Origin: Thalassomonas viridans
Lineage (GTDB): Bacteria > Pseudomonadota > Gammaproteobacteria > Enterobacterales > Alteromonadaceae
Reading direction: 5' to 3'
Assembly: GCF_000948985.2 (NCBI RefSeq)
Contig: NZ_CP059733.1
Location: 5,580,001 to 5,644,000 of the forward strand
Length of the DNA: 64,000 bases
A program made the translations under genes and the position numbers. The notes under the pieces are model-generated. The model had not been told where the DNA came from, made no database searches, and was given only the letters and a program-made list of their open reading frames with translations. This document shows positions 9,708 through 18,855 of the stretch, piece after piece. The stretch's first letter is position 1. The number at the start of each line of letters is the position of its first letter.

Positions 9708-10250
9708 TTAGCCGCTGCTGGTTTCTACCCTGCCGTCAAGCAAGTGATACTGAAAATACTCCCCCGACAACAGGCTGTAGCGGCAAATGCGGCCGACTTC
9801 TTTTTTAACGGTCCCGTTGCCGGAAGAAGGTTTTCTCAGCTCCAGCGAGCTCACCGGCGACTTTAAAAACACCATAGGCATATCCAGTATCTGCTGCCAG
9901 ATCAGGTCGCAGCGGGACATATCATTTTTTCCCCCCGGCGGGGCATCTATCCAGCCGTAGGCATTTAACGAGATCACCTGGCGTTGCCGCGTTTCGTCCC
10001 CGCCTACCGCCAGCGAAGTATACAGCACCAAAGAGTCAGGCTTTCCCTCCATCAGCCATTGGGCATGCACCGACGTCAACTTAGCGCTAAAACTGTGGCT
10101 TAAGGCATTAAAGCCCACCGAGCTGACCCTGGCCTGCTGCTTAAAATAATAAAAAATAAAACTGGCCATCAGTACCACCACCAGCACTAACACCACCAAC
10201 ATTTCCACCAGGGATTTTTCCCGCTTTTCAACCTGTTGCTGGCGCGACAT
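9708..10250 (-). CDS. mshF: MSHA biogenesis protein MshF
   Basis: A 180-residue protein with a charged N-terminus (SRQQQVEKREKS), one membrane helix (LVEMLVVLVLVVVLMASFIFYYF) and a periplasmic domain with two Cys (SRCDLIW, RICRYSLL). It resembles a pilin without a cleavable Gly-Phe site. ATG at 10250 overlaps the mshG stop by one base (TAATG), which fixes the start despite the longer open frame. Position between mshG and mshB identifies it as MshF. Confidence 0.82.
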   Translation of the reverse strand: MSRQQQVEKREKSLVEMLVVLVLVVVLMASFIFYYFKQQARVSSVGFNALSHSFSAKLTSVHAQWLMEGKPDSLVLYTSLAVGGDETRQRQVISLNAYGWIDAPPGGKNDMSRCDLIWQQILDMPMVFLKSPVSSLELRKPSSGNGTVKKEVGRICRYSLLSGEYFQYHLLDGRVETSSG

Positions 10251-11482
10251 TATTTTCCCTGGAAGGCGGATGCCATATCCCACATAGGAGTAAAGATCCC
10301 CAGCGCCAGCATCAGCACCATACCGGCAACCAACACCAGTAATATCGGCTCTATGCGGGCGGTCAGGGTACTCAGCTCATAATCCACTTCCCGCTCGTAG
10401 TAATCGCCTACTTCTGCCAGCAGCTCGTCCACCCGGCCTGTTTCTTCACCAACGGCTATCATTTGCAGCACCAGGGAAGTAAATAATCCACTGGCCACGG
10501 CAGAGCGCAATAAACTCTCGCCGCTTTCAATGCCGGTACGCATGGTCAGGATTTTTTCCTGCATATAACTGTTATCCACCGCATCCGCCACCAGGCTCAA
10601 ACCCGAGGTCATGGCGACCCCCGCCCGCAGGACAATGGCAAAACTATGGGAGAAGCGCGATAAAATCGACCTTTCGATTATGCTGCCGACAATAGGAATA
10701 CGGGTTTTTAACTTATCCCACCGGTAACGCCCCGCCGGGGTCCTGACGTAATAGCGGCTGCCGAAAAAGCCAAACACAGCCAGCACCAGCATATGGGGCC
10801 AGTAACTGACAAAGAAATTCGAACTGGCGATCAGCACCTGAGTCGCCCAGGGCAAATCACTGCCCAGCTTGGCAAACATATCGGCAAAGGTCGGGATCAC
10901 CCAGATGTTCAGCACCACCATGGCCGCCGTCAACGCTATCAATACAAAACTGGGATAACGCAGCGCGGTTTTGATACGTTTCCGCGTTTCCAGCTCCCGC
11001 TGGAAATAGCTGGCCAGTTTCAAAAAGGCCTCATCCAGGTTACCTGTATTCTCCCCGACATGAATAATGGAAACCACCAAAGGGGAAAACAGCTTGGCAT
11101 GCTGGTTCATGGCAGACGACAAGGCAAAGCCGCCTTCAAGCTGGGCCGCCACCTCCGACAGCGCCTGCCTCAGCCTGGGCGAATTGCTCGACTCGGACAA
11201 GCCGTTAATGGCCCGCAAAATAGGGACACCGGAGCGCATCAGGGCATACATTTGCCGGCAAAATACAATCAGGTCATCCAAAGACACCAGGGAAAAACCC
11301 AGCAGCTCCCGGATATCTAACTGCGCCAGGCTGGCAGAAGCCGTTTTTGCCGGTTCAATGGCCGTCACGGTAATTTGCTGGCGCGCCAGCTGCTCGGCCA
11401 CCGCGGCCGCATTTGCCGCCTCCAGCTGACCTTTAACCTGTGCGCCTCTATTATCCCTGCCAGTGTATTGAAATGCCGCCAT
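10250..11482 (-). CDS. mshG: MSHA inner-membrane platform protein MshG
   Basis: MshG is the PilC/GspF-type polytopic platform that couples the assembly ATPase to pilus growth. The 410 residues contain two T2SSF domains (about 70-195 and 270-395) with membrane helices near 170-190, 220-240 and 375-395, and the signature GEETGRVDELLAEVGDYYEREVD. It lies nine bases after mshE, the ATPase that would drive it. Confidence 0.94.
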   Translation of the reverse strand: MAAFQYTGRDNRGAQVKGQLEAANAAAVAEQLARQQITVTAIEPAKTASASLAQLDIRELLGFSLVSLDDLIVFCRQMYALMRSGVPILRAINGLSESSNSPRLRQALSEVAAQLEGGFALSSAMNQHAKLFSPLVVSIIHVGENTGNLDEAFLKLASYFQRELETRKRIKTALRYPSFVLIALTAAMVVLNIWVIPTFADMFAKLGSDLPWATQVLIASSNFFVSYWPHMLVLAVFGFFGSRYYVRTPAGRYRWDKLKTRIPIVGSIIERSILSRFSHSFAIVLRAGVAMTSGLSLVADAVDNSYMQEKILTMRTGIESGESLLRSAVASGLFTSLVLQMIAVGEETGRVDELLAEVGDYYEREVDYELSTLTARIEPILLVLVAGMVLMLALGIFTPMWDMASAFQGK

Positions 11483-11491
11483 AAAACTTAT

Positions 11492-13204
11492 TTACCCTGC
11501 CACCTCAACGGTTTCCACCAAACGCAACACTTCTTCAACGCTGGTGATACCGGCACTGGCATAATCAAATGCCGACAAAGCCAGGGGCTTGAAACCCGGG
11601 TGCTGTTTTGCCAGCCGGGTAAAACTCTCCGCATCATCCCGTTTAAGCGCCGACATCATGTCTTCGTTCATTTCCAAAAGCTCGAATACCCCGATACGCC
11701 CCTTATAACCGGTATAATGACAAGACTGGCAACCCAGGCCACGTTTAAACTTCACCTGCTGCGCCCGGTTACCGGCCAGGTGCTGCAACCACAACATATC
11801 CTGGCTTTCCACTTCATATTCGGTTGCGCACTTAGTACATAACCTTCTCACCAGGCGCTGGGCGATAATCGCCCGCAGCGAGCTGCCCACCAAAAAGCCC
11901 GCCGCCCCCATATCGATCAAACGTATGGCGCTGGTAATGGCGTCATTGGTATGCAGGGTGGACAAAACCATATGCCCGGTCAGCGCGCCCCGCAAACCGA
12001 TTTCCACGGTTTCCTGGTCCCGCATCTCCCCCACCATCAAAATATCGGGATCCTGGCGCAGTGCGGTACGCAAAACACTGGAAAAGTCCAAATCTATCTT
12101 AGGGTTGATCTGTACCTGGTTAATACGCGGCAGCTGATATTCCACCGGGTCTTCAACGGTAATGATCTTTTTACTGGCCAGGTTCAATTCACTTAACGCC
12201 GCATATAAGGTGGTGGTTTTACCGCTCCCGGTCGGGCCGGTTACCAACACCATGCCGTGGGGACGGCTGATCTGGTTTCTGAGGCGGGCAATCAGCTCCT
12301 CCGGCATACCGGTTTCATCAAAGGACAATAAACCGGCGGACTGATCCAACAGACGCATCACCACAGACTCGCCGTGCTGCACCGGCATAGTCGACATACG
12401 CACATCTATGCTGTGCCCTTTGGTCCTCAAATGAAAGCGGCCATCCTGCGGCAGGCGTTTTTCCGAGATATCCAGCCCCGCCATCAGTTTCAGCCTCAGC
12501 ACCATAGCTGAGGCTATCTTGTTTTCCTTTAATACGTTTTCCTGCAGCACCCCGTCGATACGCTGGCGGATACGCAACAGGTTTTCGTCCGGTTCAATAT
12601 GAATATCCGAGGCGCGCATTTGAATGGCATCTTCAAACACGGATTGCAGCAGCTTGCCTACGGTGGCATCGCCGCCGTCGTCAAAGGTGGTAGTAAGATC
12701 AAATTCAGTGCTTTGATCGTATTCTTCTTCCAGCTGACTGGCGAAAGACTCGATATCCGCGGTGCGCCGGTAAATGCTGTCAAAAGCCTCGAATATTTGC
12801 GACTCCATCACCACCGCCAGGTTTAAGCCTTTTGGCGAAAGCATGACTTCCAGCTGGTCCAGGGCATTAAGATCCGCGGGATCGCTCATGCCCACCAGCA
12901 CAGAATCTCCCTGCTCCTCTATTACCAGCGCCCTTAAGCGCCGGGCATGCACTTCCGGCAACAACCCGGAAACATTCGCCTGGAGATGGCGCTGGCTGAT
13001 ATCCAGAAAAGGCACTCCCAGCTGCTGCGCCAGAAATTCCAGCAACTGGCGTTCACCTATATGCCCGAGCTCTATCAGGGTATCCCCTAATTTACGCCCG
13101 GTGGTTTTCTGGCTGTTAAGCGCCTGCATCAACTGCTCATTGGTAATGATATGTTCATGGACCAACAAGTCCCCCAGGCGCATCTTTAATTTAGGTGCCA
13201 CCAT
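11492..13204 (-). CDS. mshE: MSHA pilus extension ATPase MshE
   Basis: Hexameric GspE/PilB-type ATPase that powers MSHA extension. The 570-residue protein has two MshEN repeats at the N-terminus (RLGDLLVHEHIITNEQLMQ and LGDTLIELGHIGERQLLEF), the c-di-GMP-binding module first described in MshE of Vibrio cholerae. The GspE core has Walker A GPTGSGKTTTLYAAL, an Asp box, Walker B (DPDILMVGEMRD) and the zinc motif CTKC...CQSC. ATG at 13204 with GGAG upstream is preferred to the TTG opening the frame at 13213. c-di-GMP control of pilus assembly is therefore expected. Confidence 0.95.
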   Translation of the reverse strand: MVAPKLKMRLGDLLVHEHIITNEQLMQALNSQKTTGRKLGDTLIELGHIGERQLLEFLAQQLGVPFLDISQRHLQANVSGLLPEVHARRLRALVIEEQGDSVLVGMSDPADLNALDQLEVMLSPKGLNLAVVMESQIFEAFDSIYRRTADIESFASQLEEEYDQSTEFDLTTTFDDGGDATVGKLLQSVFEDAIQMRASDIHIEPDENLLRIRQRIDGVLQENVLKENKIASAMVLRLKLMAGLDISEKRLPQDGRFHLRTKGHSIDVRMSTMPVQHGESVVMRLLDQSAGLLSFDETGMPEELIARLRNQISRPHGMVLVTGPTGSGKTTTLYAALSELNLASKKIITVEDPVEYQLPRINQVQINPKIDLDFSSVLRTALRQDPDILMVGEMRDQETVEIGLRGALTGHMVLSTLHTNDAITSAIRLIDMGAAGFLVGSSLRAIIAQRLVRRLCTKCATEYEVESQDMLWLQHLAGNRAQQVKFKRGLGCQSCHYTGYKGRIGVFELLEMNEDMMSALKRDDAESFTRLAKQHPGFKPLALSAFDYASAGITSVEEVLRLVETVEVAG

Positions 13205-13337
13205 AACTAACAAGCTCCCGATAACAAAACGGCTGTTAAAGCTAAGGAGAATCCTGCTTCTCTCCCGAAACCAGCCTGGTGCTTTATGATATTCAACATG
13301 CCGCAGTCCAAAGCGGCTTTTTGCTTATACCTCATCA

Positions 13338-14498
13338 TCAGCCCCCCAGTTGCTGTAAACGCTGCCGGGCAAACTGGCTGGAACTCATAGACAGATTACC
13401 GGTTTCCAGCGCGTAACGGTAGGCGGTAATGGCCAGCTCAAAGCGGCTGTTGCTGTCGTGGGCAACGCCGAGTCCCAGCCACCAGCGGCTCAGCCCCGGC
13501 TGTGCCTGAGTTAACTGCTGATAAAGTTCACTGGCCTGCTGATAGCGTCCCGTCTGCTGGGCGGCATTGGCCAACGCCCCCAGGTAATCATGATTGTCAC
13601 TCCCGGCCAGCACCTGCAACACCTGGTAGGCTTTTTCCTTGAGTCCCTGGGACAGGTATATTTTTGCCTGCATCAGGCGAAATTCATGATTGTCCGGCGT
13701 CAAACTGATGCCCTGGGCCAGAACATTGATTGCCGCCTGATATGCCTGGCGGCCAAACCACAAAGCAGCCAGCTGTTTGCGTCCCTGGGCATGCTCCGGC
13801 TGCAGCAGCAAAATATCTTCAAGCAACTCTTCCGCCACTGCCAGCTGTTTGCTGTTAATAGCCTGCTCCGCCTGCTGCCATTTTTGTTCGACCATTTCAT
13901 CTGCGCTGAGCTGTTTACGGGAGATGGCCAGCCTGGGTTCGTCTTTTGTCGTCACCGGCGCCTTTTCTGCAGGCTGCTCTGAAGACTTTGCTATAGTCTG
14001 CTCTAAAGAGTTAGACAAAGAAAGGCGCAAAGGTTTTTCCAAAAGCTTGCTCTTTTTACTAACTTGCTCGCCAGTTTGAGGCGTTTTAACCGCTAACGGT
14101 TCCTCTTCTGCAGCCTTTTCGACTTTCGCTAAGCTTTTATCAGATGATGGTTTATCAACTGCTACAACTTCTTTAATAACCGGCTCTGTACCCGGCTGCT
14201 CTGCAACTAAGGCTTTATCAGCCGCAGATTCCGTAATAACCGTCTTATTAGCGGCTTCACCGGCCAGTACCTGGCTGGCCAATGTCTGTTTTAAAACCTG
14301 GTTTTCATTGGAAAGTTGCCACAGAAAAAAAGCTATGCCGCAAACACTCAGGGTCAGCAGCACCGCCAGCACTAGATTGCGGCGATTTGAAGAGGCCTTG
14401 GCCGCAATCACCGAAGAAGCCGTGATCTCCCCCGACACCTGCTGAGTTTGCTGCTCCCTCTGGTGCAAGTCGTTTAACATCTGGTTGATAACACTCAA
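13338..14498 (-). CDS. mshN: MSHA biogenesis protein MshN (TPR protein)
   Basis: A 386-residue inner-membrane protein with periplasmic TPR repeats. It has a cytoplasmic N-terminus (MSVINQMLNDLHQRE, conserved in MshN), a membrane helix at about residues 42-60 (NLVLAVLLTLSVCGIAFFLW), a Lys/Glu/Pro-rich linker (about 90-180) and four or so TPR units (about 205-380). Its start overlaps the mshM stop by four bases (ATGA). Confidence 0.87.
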   Translation of the reverse strand: MSVINQMLNDLHQREQQTQQVSGEITASSVIAAKASSNRRNLVLAVLLTLSVCGIAFFLWQLSNENQVLKQTLASQVLAGEAANKTVITESAADKALVAEQPGTEPVIKEVVAVDKPSSDKSLAKVEKAAEEEPLAVKTPQTGEQVSKKSKLLEKPLRLSLSNSLEQTIAKSSEQPAEKAPVTTKDEPRLAISRKQLSADEMVEQKWQQAEQAINSKQLAVAEELLEDILLLQPEHAQGRKQLAALWFGRQAYQAAINVLAQGISLTPDNHEFRLMQAKIYLSQGLKEKAYQVLQVLAGSDNHDYLGALANAAQQTGRYQQASELYQQLTQAQPGLSRWWLGLGVAHDSNSRFELAITAYRYALETGNLSMSSSQFARQRLQQLGG

Positions 14499-15394
14499 GC
14501 GCCTGCTCCGAAAATAAAATAACCTAAAAACAATGCCGCCAGGGCAGAAATACTCGCCACCATATAATACACATGGCTACGGCTATCTACGGCTTCGGTA
14601 TCCTTAACAGCCGCCTGCAACTGCTTGGCGGTCAACTTATACGATCCCTGGCCATAACCCAACATCAGCATTTTATGGCATAACACATTCACCAGGCGGG
14701 GAATACCCTGGCTTACCCGGGCAATTTTCCGGCTCAGGGCGGCGGAAAATAAATCCGCCCCCTTATAACCCGCCACCGTTAATCTGTGCTGGATATATTG
14801 CTCCACTTCATCCGCGTTCATGGCCCTGAGGCGGTAGGAAAAAGTGATCCTTTGTTTAAGCTGGCGAAAATGCGCTTCACCCAGGCGCTGATCCAGCTCA
14901 GGCTGGGCAAATAACACCACTTGCAATAACTTCCGACTTTCCGTTTCCAGGTTGGTAAACAGGCGCAGTGCTTCCAGGCTTTCCGACGGCAACGCCTGGG
15001 CTTCATCTAAAATCAAGACCACAGAATGCCCCTGCTGGTGCAGGGCCAGCAGTCGCTCCTGAATACGCTGGGTCAAAAGTTGCACCGACATCCGCTGCGC
15101 CTGTTTCACGCCCAGCTCAACTGCCACTGCCCGGCGCAGTTCATCCGGTTTCAAATAGGGGTTGGGAATATAGGCGGTAACAAAATGCTCCGGCAATTCA
15201 TTCAGTAATTTACGGCATAACAAGGTTTTGCCTGTGCCGACTTCCCCCACCAGCTTGATAAAACCTTCACCGGTTTTCAAAGCGGTCAGCAACACAGCCA
15301 GGGCTTCATCATGGGGCTGCAACCCCAGATAAAAGCTGGTATTCGGAGTTAGCGTAAAAGGCAGCTGCGTTAAGCCAAAATGATAAAGATACAT
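14495..15394 (-). CDS. mshM: MSHA biogenesis AAA ATPase MshM
   Basis: An ExeA/GspA-like AAA ATPase, probably helping place the secretin through the cell wall. The 299-residue protein opens with the typical MYLYHFGLTQLPFTLTPNT, has Walker A GEVGTGKTLL (near residue 50), Walker B VVLILDEAQALP, and a single C-terminal membrane helix (MVASISALAALFLGYFIF). It is coupled to mshN by a 4-base overlap and follows mshL. Confidence 0.92.
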   Translation of the reverse strand: MYLYHFGLTQLPFTLTPNTSFYLGLQPHDEALAVLLTALKTGEGFIKLVGEVGTGKTLLCRKLLNELPEHFVTAYIPNPYLKPDELRRAVAVELGVKQAQRMSVQLLTQRIQERLLALHQQGHSVVLILDEAQALPSESLEALRLFTNLETESRKLLQVVLFAQPELDQRLGEAHFRQLKQRITFSYRLRAMNADEVEQYIQHRLTVAGYKGADLFSAALSRKIARVSQGIPRLVNVLCHKMLMLGYGQGSYKLTAKQLQAAVKDTEAVDSRSHVYYMVASISALAALFLGYFIFGAGA

Positions 15395-15460
15395 AACTCC
15401 CCCTGATTATCGCCGCAAAGCAACGATCTGCCCGAATAACCCCGTTTCCCAGCTCATATA

Positions 15461-17152
15461 TCAGGATTTCTCTTCCGGAAACCACTGCTTTAACAGCGAT
15501 CTTGCATCTTCCAGCTGGTTTTGCCAGGTGTCCTGCCCGATCACTATAGGTTTAAGCATGATCACCAGCTCTTTTTTCTGGCTCGCCTTGCTTTTATTCT
15601 TAAAGGCTTCTCCCAGAATGGGCAGATCGCCCAATAACGGGGTTTTCGATTCCAGATCGGTTTTTTGGGTTTCAATCAGGCCGCCGATCACCACGATTTC
15701 GCCGGATTTGGCCTTCACTATGGTATCAGACTCCCGGACACTGCTTTGCGCCAGCGGCAATACATAGTCCCCTTCGCTTAAGGTGATCACTTTCACCTGC
15801 TCTTCAATCACGGTAACCGAAGGGTGCACATGCAAAATCACTTCGCCGCTGCCGTCGATTTGCGGCGTTACGTCCAGGGCAATGCCGCCAAAAAAGGAGG
15901 TTAACTCAACTTCCGGCGAGGTGGTAGTGGTAGAGCCGGTCGAGGTGGTATTGCTGGACAAACCGGTGACAAAAAACTCGTCTTCACCCACCTTAATCAC
16001 CGCCTTCTGGTTATTGGTGGCGGTAATGCGCGGGCTGGACAGCACCTGCACATTGCCCTGGGTGGACAATAAAGAAATCACGCCGCTAAAATCGGCATTA
16101 ACAAAGGAAAGGCTGGTAACTCCTCCTATGCCTTTAGAAATCACGTTACCGGCAATCCTTTCCCCCGAACCGTTAGTACTGGTGGAAAAGTTAAGGTCTG
16201 TACTGCCAATATGGCCGACCACGTTTTGCCAGTTAATGCCTTGCTGATAGTCATCGTTAAGGGTGACTTCCATAATCTTGGCTTCAATAATCACCTGGCG
16301 CCGCAAACGATCCTGGCTGTCATTGATAAAATCTTTCACCGCCTTGATTTCATCCGGCAAAGCGCGCACCGTCACCAGCCCGGCATGTGGAGAGATAAAC
16401 ACAGATCTGTCTTCCCCTTCGCCAATCAGCATTTGCAGGGTCTGTTCGAGTTCGGTCCAAAAGTCCGAGCTGCTTTGCGTTTCAATATTGATGCCGCTGC
16501 CCGAGCGGTTATTGCGGTTGTTGTTATTATTGTCTGAATCGTCGCTGTCCGATGTATTATTGCGGTTGTTATTATTGTTAGTACCGCTGCTCTCGACATT
16601 TTCCGACACCCCGCCGGAATTGATCTGGGTACTGGAGCGCCCAAAACGTTTAACGAACAAATAATTTAACGGAATCGTTTCGGTGCGGATCCCTGCCGGG
16701 TACACCTGAATAATCTTGCCCTGGCGGTTGATATCAAAGCCGTAAAGCTGCTCAAGCACTTCCAGCACTTCATCCAGGGTAACTCCTTTAAGGTTCAGGG
16801 TGATATTGCCGGAAACCCCGGGGTGTACCGCCACGCTATACTGGGAATCGTCAACGATAGCGGCAAAAAACTCTGCCGCCGGGATCTGGTTGGCGGCAAT
16901 TTCCAGGCGTTTTTCCGCCAGTAAGCTTTGTTTTCCCTGCTCCAGCCCTTGCGCCATTAACTCCTGATTGACAGCATCAGGCACCTGCTGCAGCGGCTTG
17001 GGAGCCTTAAACCGGCCGCTTTCGATGATCGCCTGGTCCAACGCCTGCTCGATATCAGCCGGCGCCTCCGGTACCGACTGGCAAGCCCAAAGCAGTAACG
17101 GGCAGACAAGCGATGTAATGGTTAACTTTTTCATTCGATAAATTCTTTTCAT
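15461..17152 (-). CDS. mshL: MSHA secretin MshL
   Basis: Outer-membrane secretin channel of the MSHA pilus. The 563-residue precursor has a lipoprotein signal (LVCPLLLWACQS), an STN/secretin N domain (about 95-150), and a secretin core (about 265-550) with VxVLSSPRITATNNQKAVIKVG and the C-terminal GEIVVIGGLIETQ and PLLGDLPILGEAFK. Between them is a linker (about 195-235) made almost only of Asn, Asp, Ser and Arg. ATG at 17152 overlaps the mshK stop as ATGA; ATG at 17134 is an alternative that gives a more typical signal peptide. Confidence 0.93.
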   Translation of the reverse strand: MKRIYRMKKLTITSLVCPLLLWACQSVPEAPADIEQALDQAIIESGRFKAPKPLQQVPDAVNQELMAQGLEQGKQSLLAEKRLEIAANQIPAAEFFAAIVDDSQYSVAVHPGVSGNITLNLKGVTLDEVLEVLEQLYGFDINRQGKIIQVYPAGIRTETIPLNYLFVKRFGRSSTQINSGGVSENVESSGTNNNNNRNNTSDSDDSDNNNNNRNNRSGSGINIETQSSSDFWTELEQTLQMLIGEGEDRSVFISPHAGLVTVRALPDEIKAVKDFINDSQDRLRRQVIIEAKIMEVTLNDDYQQGINWQNVVGHIGSTDLNFSTSTNGSGERIAGNVISKGIGGVTSLSFVNADFSGVISLLSTQGNVQVLSSPRITATNNQKAVIKVGEDEFFVTGLSSNTTSTGSTTTTSPEVELTSFFGGIALDVTPQIDGSGEVILHVHPSVTVIEEQVKVITLSEGDYVLPLAQSSVRESDTIVKAKSGEIVVIGGLIETQKTDLESKTPLLGDLPILGEAFKNKSKASQKKELVIMLKPIVIGQDTWQNQLEDARSLLKQWFPEEKS

Positions 17153-17502
17153 TCTTGTTGTTTTACTTCACCGGCAAATACCGCCCCGGAAAACAGGGAT
17201 AACTCAAGCTGAGCTTTTGCTGATTCCAACAATACCGAAGAGGCTTTTATCTCCACCACCCGGTATTCATTGATATTGTCGCCACGGCTTACCAGCCGGC
17301 CGTTGATCACCGCTTTATATGCCTGCTGCTTGCGGATAACAGACTGCAAGACAAGCTCTCCTTTACTTTGCACTGTAGTAGCTGCCTGCCCCGGCACCAG
17401 CGGCCGGGTGGGATCCCCCTGCCAGCTGCTTACAGGCAGCGATACCAGCAAAACACTCAACAAAGCACTTAACAAAGTTAAAGGCAATCTAAACACCGAC
17501 AA
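17149..17502 (-). CDS. mshK: MSHA biogenesis protein MshK
   Basis: A 117-residue secreted or membrane-anchored protein with an N-terminal signal (LPLTLLSALLSVLLVSLPVSSW) and a small beta domain containing DPTRPLV, which resembles the start of PilP/GspC-like homology regions. It is placed between mshJ and mshL, overlapping mshJ by 14 bases and mshL by 4, so tight cotranslation is likely. Role in secretin assembly is inferred from family and place. Confidence 0.82.
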   Translation of the reverse strand: MSVFRLPLTLLSALLSVLLVSLPVSSWQGDPTRPLVPGQAATTVQSKGELVLQSVIRKQQAYKAVINGRLVSRGDNINEYRVVEIKASSVLLESAKAQLELSLFSGAVFAGEVKQQE

Positions 17503-18190
17503 AGGCCCTCCTGGTACTCAGGCTATAAATCTCCACTTCCAGCACACCGCCGGGGTATTCAAGCAAACGGTAATCAAAATTCTGCCAGAAAAAGCGCCAG
17601 GATAACTGTTCCATTTGCTGCAGATAATCCCGTAACTGAAAATAACTGGCCTCAAGTTTTAATTTAATGCCGTGGCGGTATAAAGTCATGCTCTGATGCC
17701 CTTCCATCCCGGCCAGTTTTTTCTGACCGCCTTCCGCTGTGACCGGATCCTGTGCCCCGGGGGCCGAAATCAGCTCTCTTGGCGGGATCAATTCAAACGA
17801 AGTCAGCTTTACCTCGGGTTGCATCGCCAGCAGTTCGATTAAGGCAAAACGCATCTGCACCGGATCTATCAGCTCCGAAGTCAAGGTCACCAGCTGTTGA
17901 TCGGCAGCCAATAACGTTTGTTCAAATTGTTCCAGCTGCTGCCTCAAAGCAACATTGGGATCCCGCTTTAATGCCTGCTCTAACCCCGACACTGACTGAC
18001 TTAAGCTCTTATTGGAGGAAGTTAACTGCTGCTTTTGCTGCTCCAGGTTACGTACCGCCACCAGGTTTTTATCTATCGCCAGGCTAAAAAACATAAAAGC
18101 AATCAACACAGTACCGGTCAACAGGATCAGCAGCTGCTCCCTTTGGCTCAGGGATAAAAATTTTTCGCTAAAATCTTGCCATTGCTGCAT
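17489..18190 (-). CDS. mshJ: MSHA biogenesis protein MshJ (PilO-like)
   Basis: A 233-residue bitopic protein with the PilO/GspM layout: cytoplasmic N-terminus, one membrane helix (LLILLTGTVLIAFMFFSLAI, about residues 20-39), a coiled coil (about 45-95) and a small alpha/beta periplasmic domain. Its start overlaps the upstream PilN-like gene by one base (TAATG). It would form the alignment subcomplex with the MshI proteins. Confidence 0.85.
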   Translation of the reverse strand: MQQWQDFSEKFLSLSQREQLLILLTGTVLIAFMFFSLAIDKNLVAVRNLEQQKQQLTSSNKSLSQSVSGLEQALKRDPNVALRQQLEQFEQTLLAADQQLVTLTSELIDPVQMRFALIELLAMQPEVKLTSFELIPPRELISAPGAQDPVTAEGGQKKLAGMEGHQSMTLYRHGIKLKLEASYFQLRDYLQQMEQLSWRFFWQNFDYRLLEYPGGVLEVEIYSLSTRRAFVGV

Positions 18191-18855
18191 TATTTTTGCC
18201 CCATTAATGAAAGCAAGCTGGCTTTCTTTACGCCGTCCGCCGCTTGTTCGTCATCCTTAGCCGCCATAGTACCCGATGTACTGACCTTAAATACCAATTG
18301 TTGTTCTTCGTCCAGGGTAACACTAAAATCGGAAAAAACCCGGCCCGATAAAATACTCGACTGTTCAAAGTTTGCCAGCCACTTGGGCACTGCCTGAGCC
18401 GAACGGGTTTGCCCCTCAAAACTCATATGGTCACCGGCAATCCTGATATGCTGTAAACTGATATCTGCACTATGATATTTTGCCAGCTCTGTCATCGCCC
18501 CGGAAAAACCGGCAACATAACTACCGGCAACATCCGTTAACTGTCCGTGTAAAGCTTCTTTATTGGCGATAATCAGCTTCATGGTTTCAAGCCTGGCCAG
18601 CAACAGGGGATCCGGTTTATGCCGGGTAATATCCTGCTCTAACTTTTCCAGCAGTTTTGTCTGTTTATTCTTTTCCGCGCTCAACACGGCAACTTCCGCC
18701 TTTACCTCAGCTAAACTGTGATCGCTGCTATACCACCAGGCTGACATCAGAACGAATATCAGTCCCCAGAAAATAATCACCCGGTTTAACGTTATCAGGG
18801 CCTCTGGCGGCAGTAACTCGGGTTGCAGCAGATTAATGCCGGTTTTAATCTCCAT
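18190..18855 (-). CDS. MSHA biogenesis protein MshI2 (PilN-like)
   Basis: A 221-residue PilN/GspL-like bitopic protein. The N-terminus IKTGINLLQPELLPP is the PilN-type segment (INLLP-like) that binds the PilM-type partner; it is followed by a membrane helix (VIIFWGLIFVLMSAWWY), a coiled coil and a periplasmic domain. It overlaps both neighbours by one base. In several MSHA clusters this gene is called mshI2; the PilM-like half is the next gene upstream. Confidence 0.82.
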   Translation of the reverse strand: MEIKTGINLLQPELLPPEALITLNRVIIFWGLIFVLMSAWWYSSDHSLAEVKAEVAVLSAEKNKQTKLLEKLEQDITRHKPDPLLLARLETMKLIIANKEALHGQLTDVAGSYVAGFSGAMTELAKYHSADISLQHIRIAGDHMSFEGQTRSAQAVPKWLANFEQSSILSGRVFSDFSVTLDEEQQLVFKVSTSGTMAAKDDEQAADGVKKASLLSLMGQK

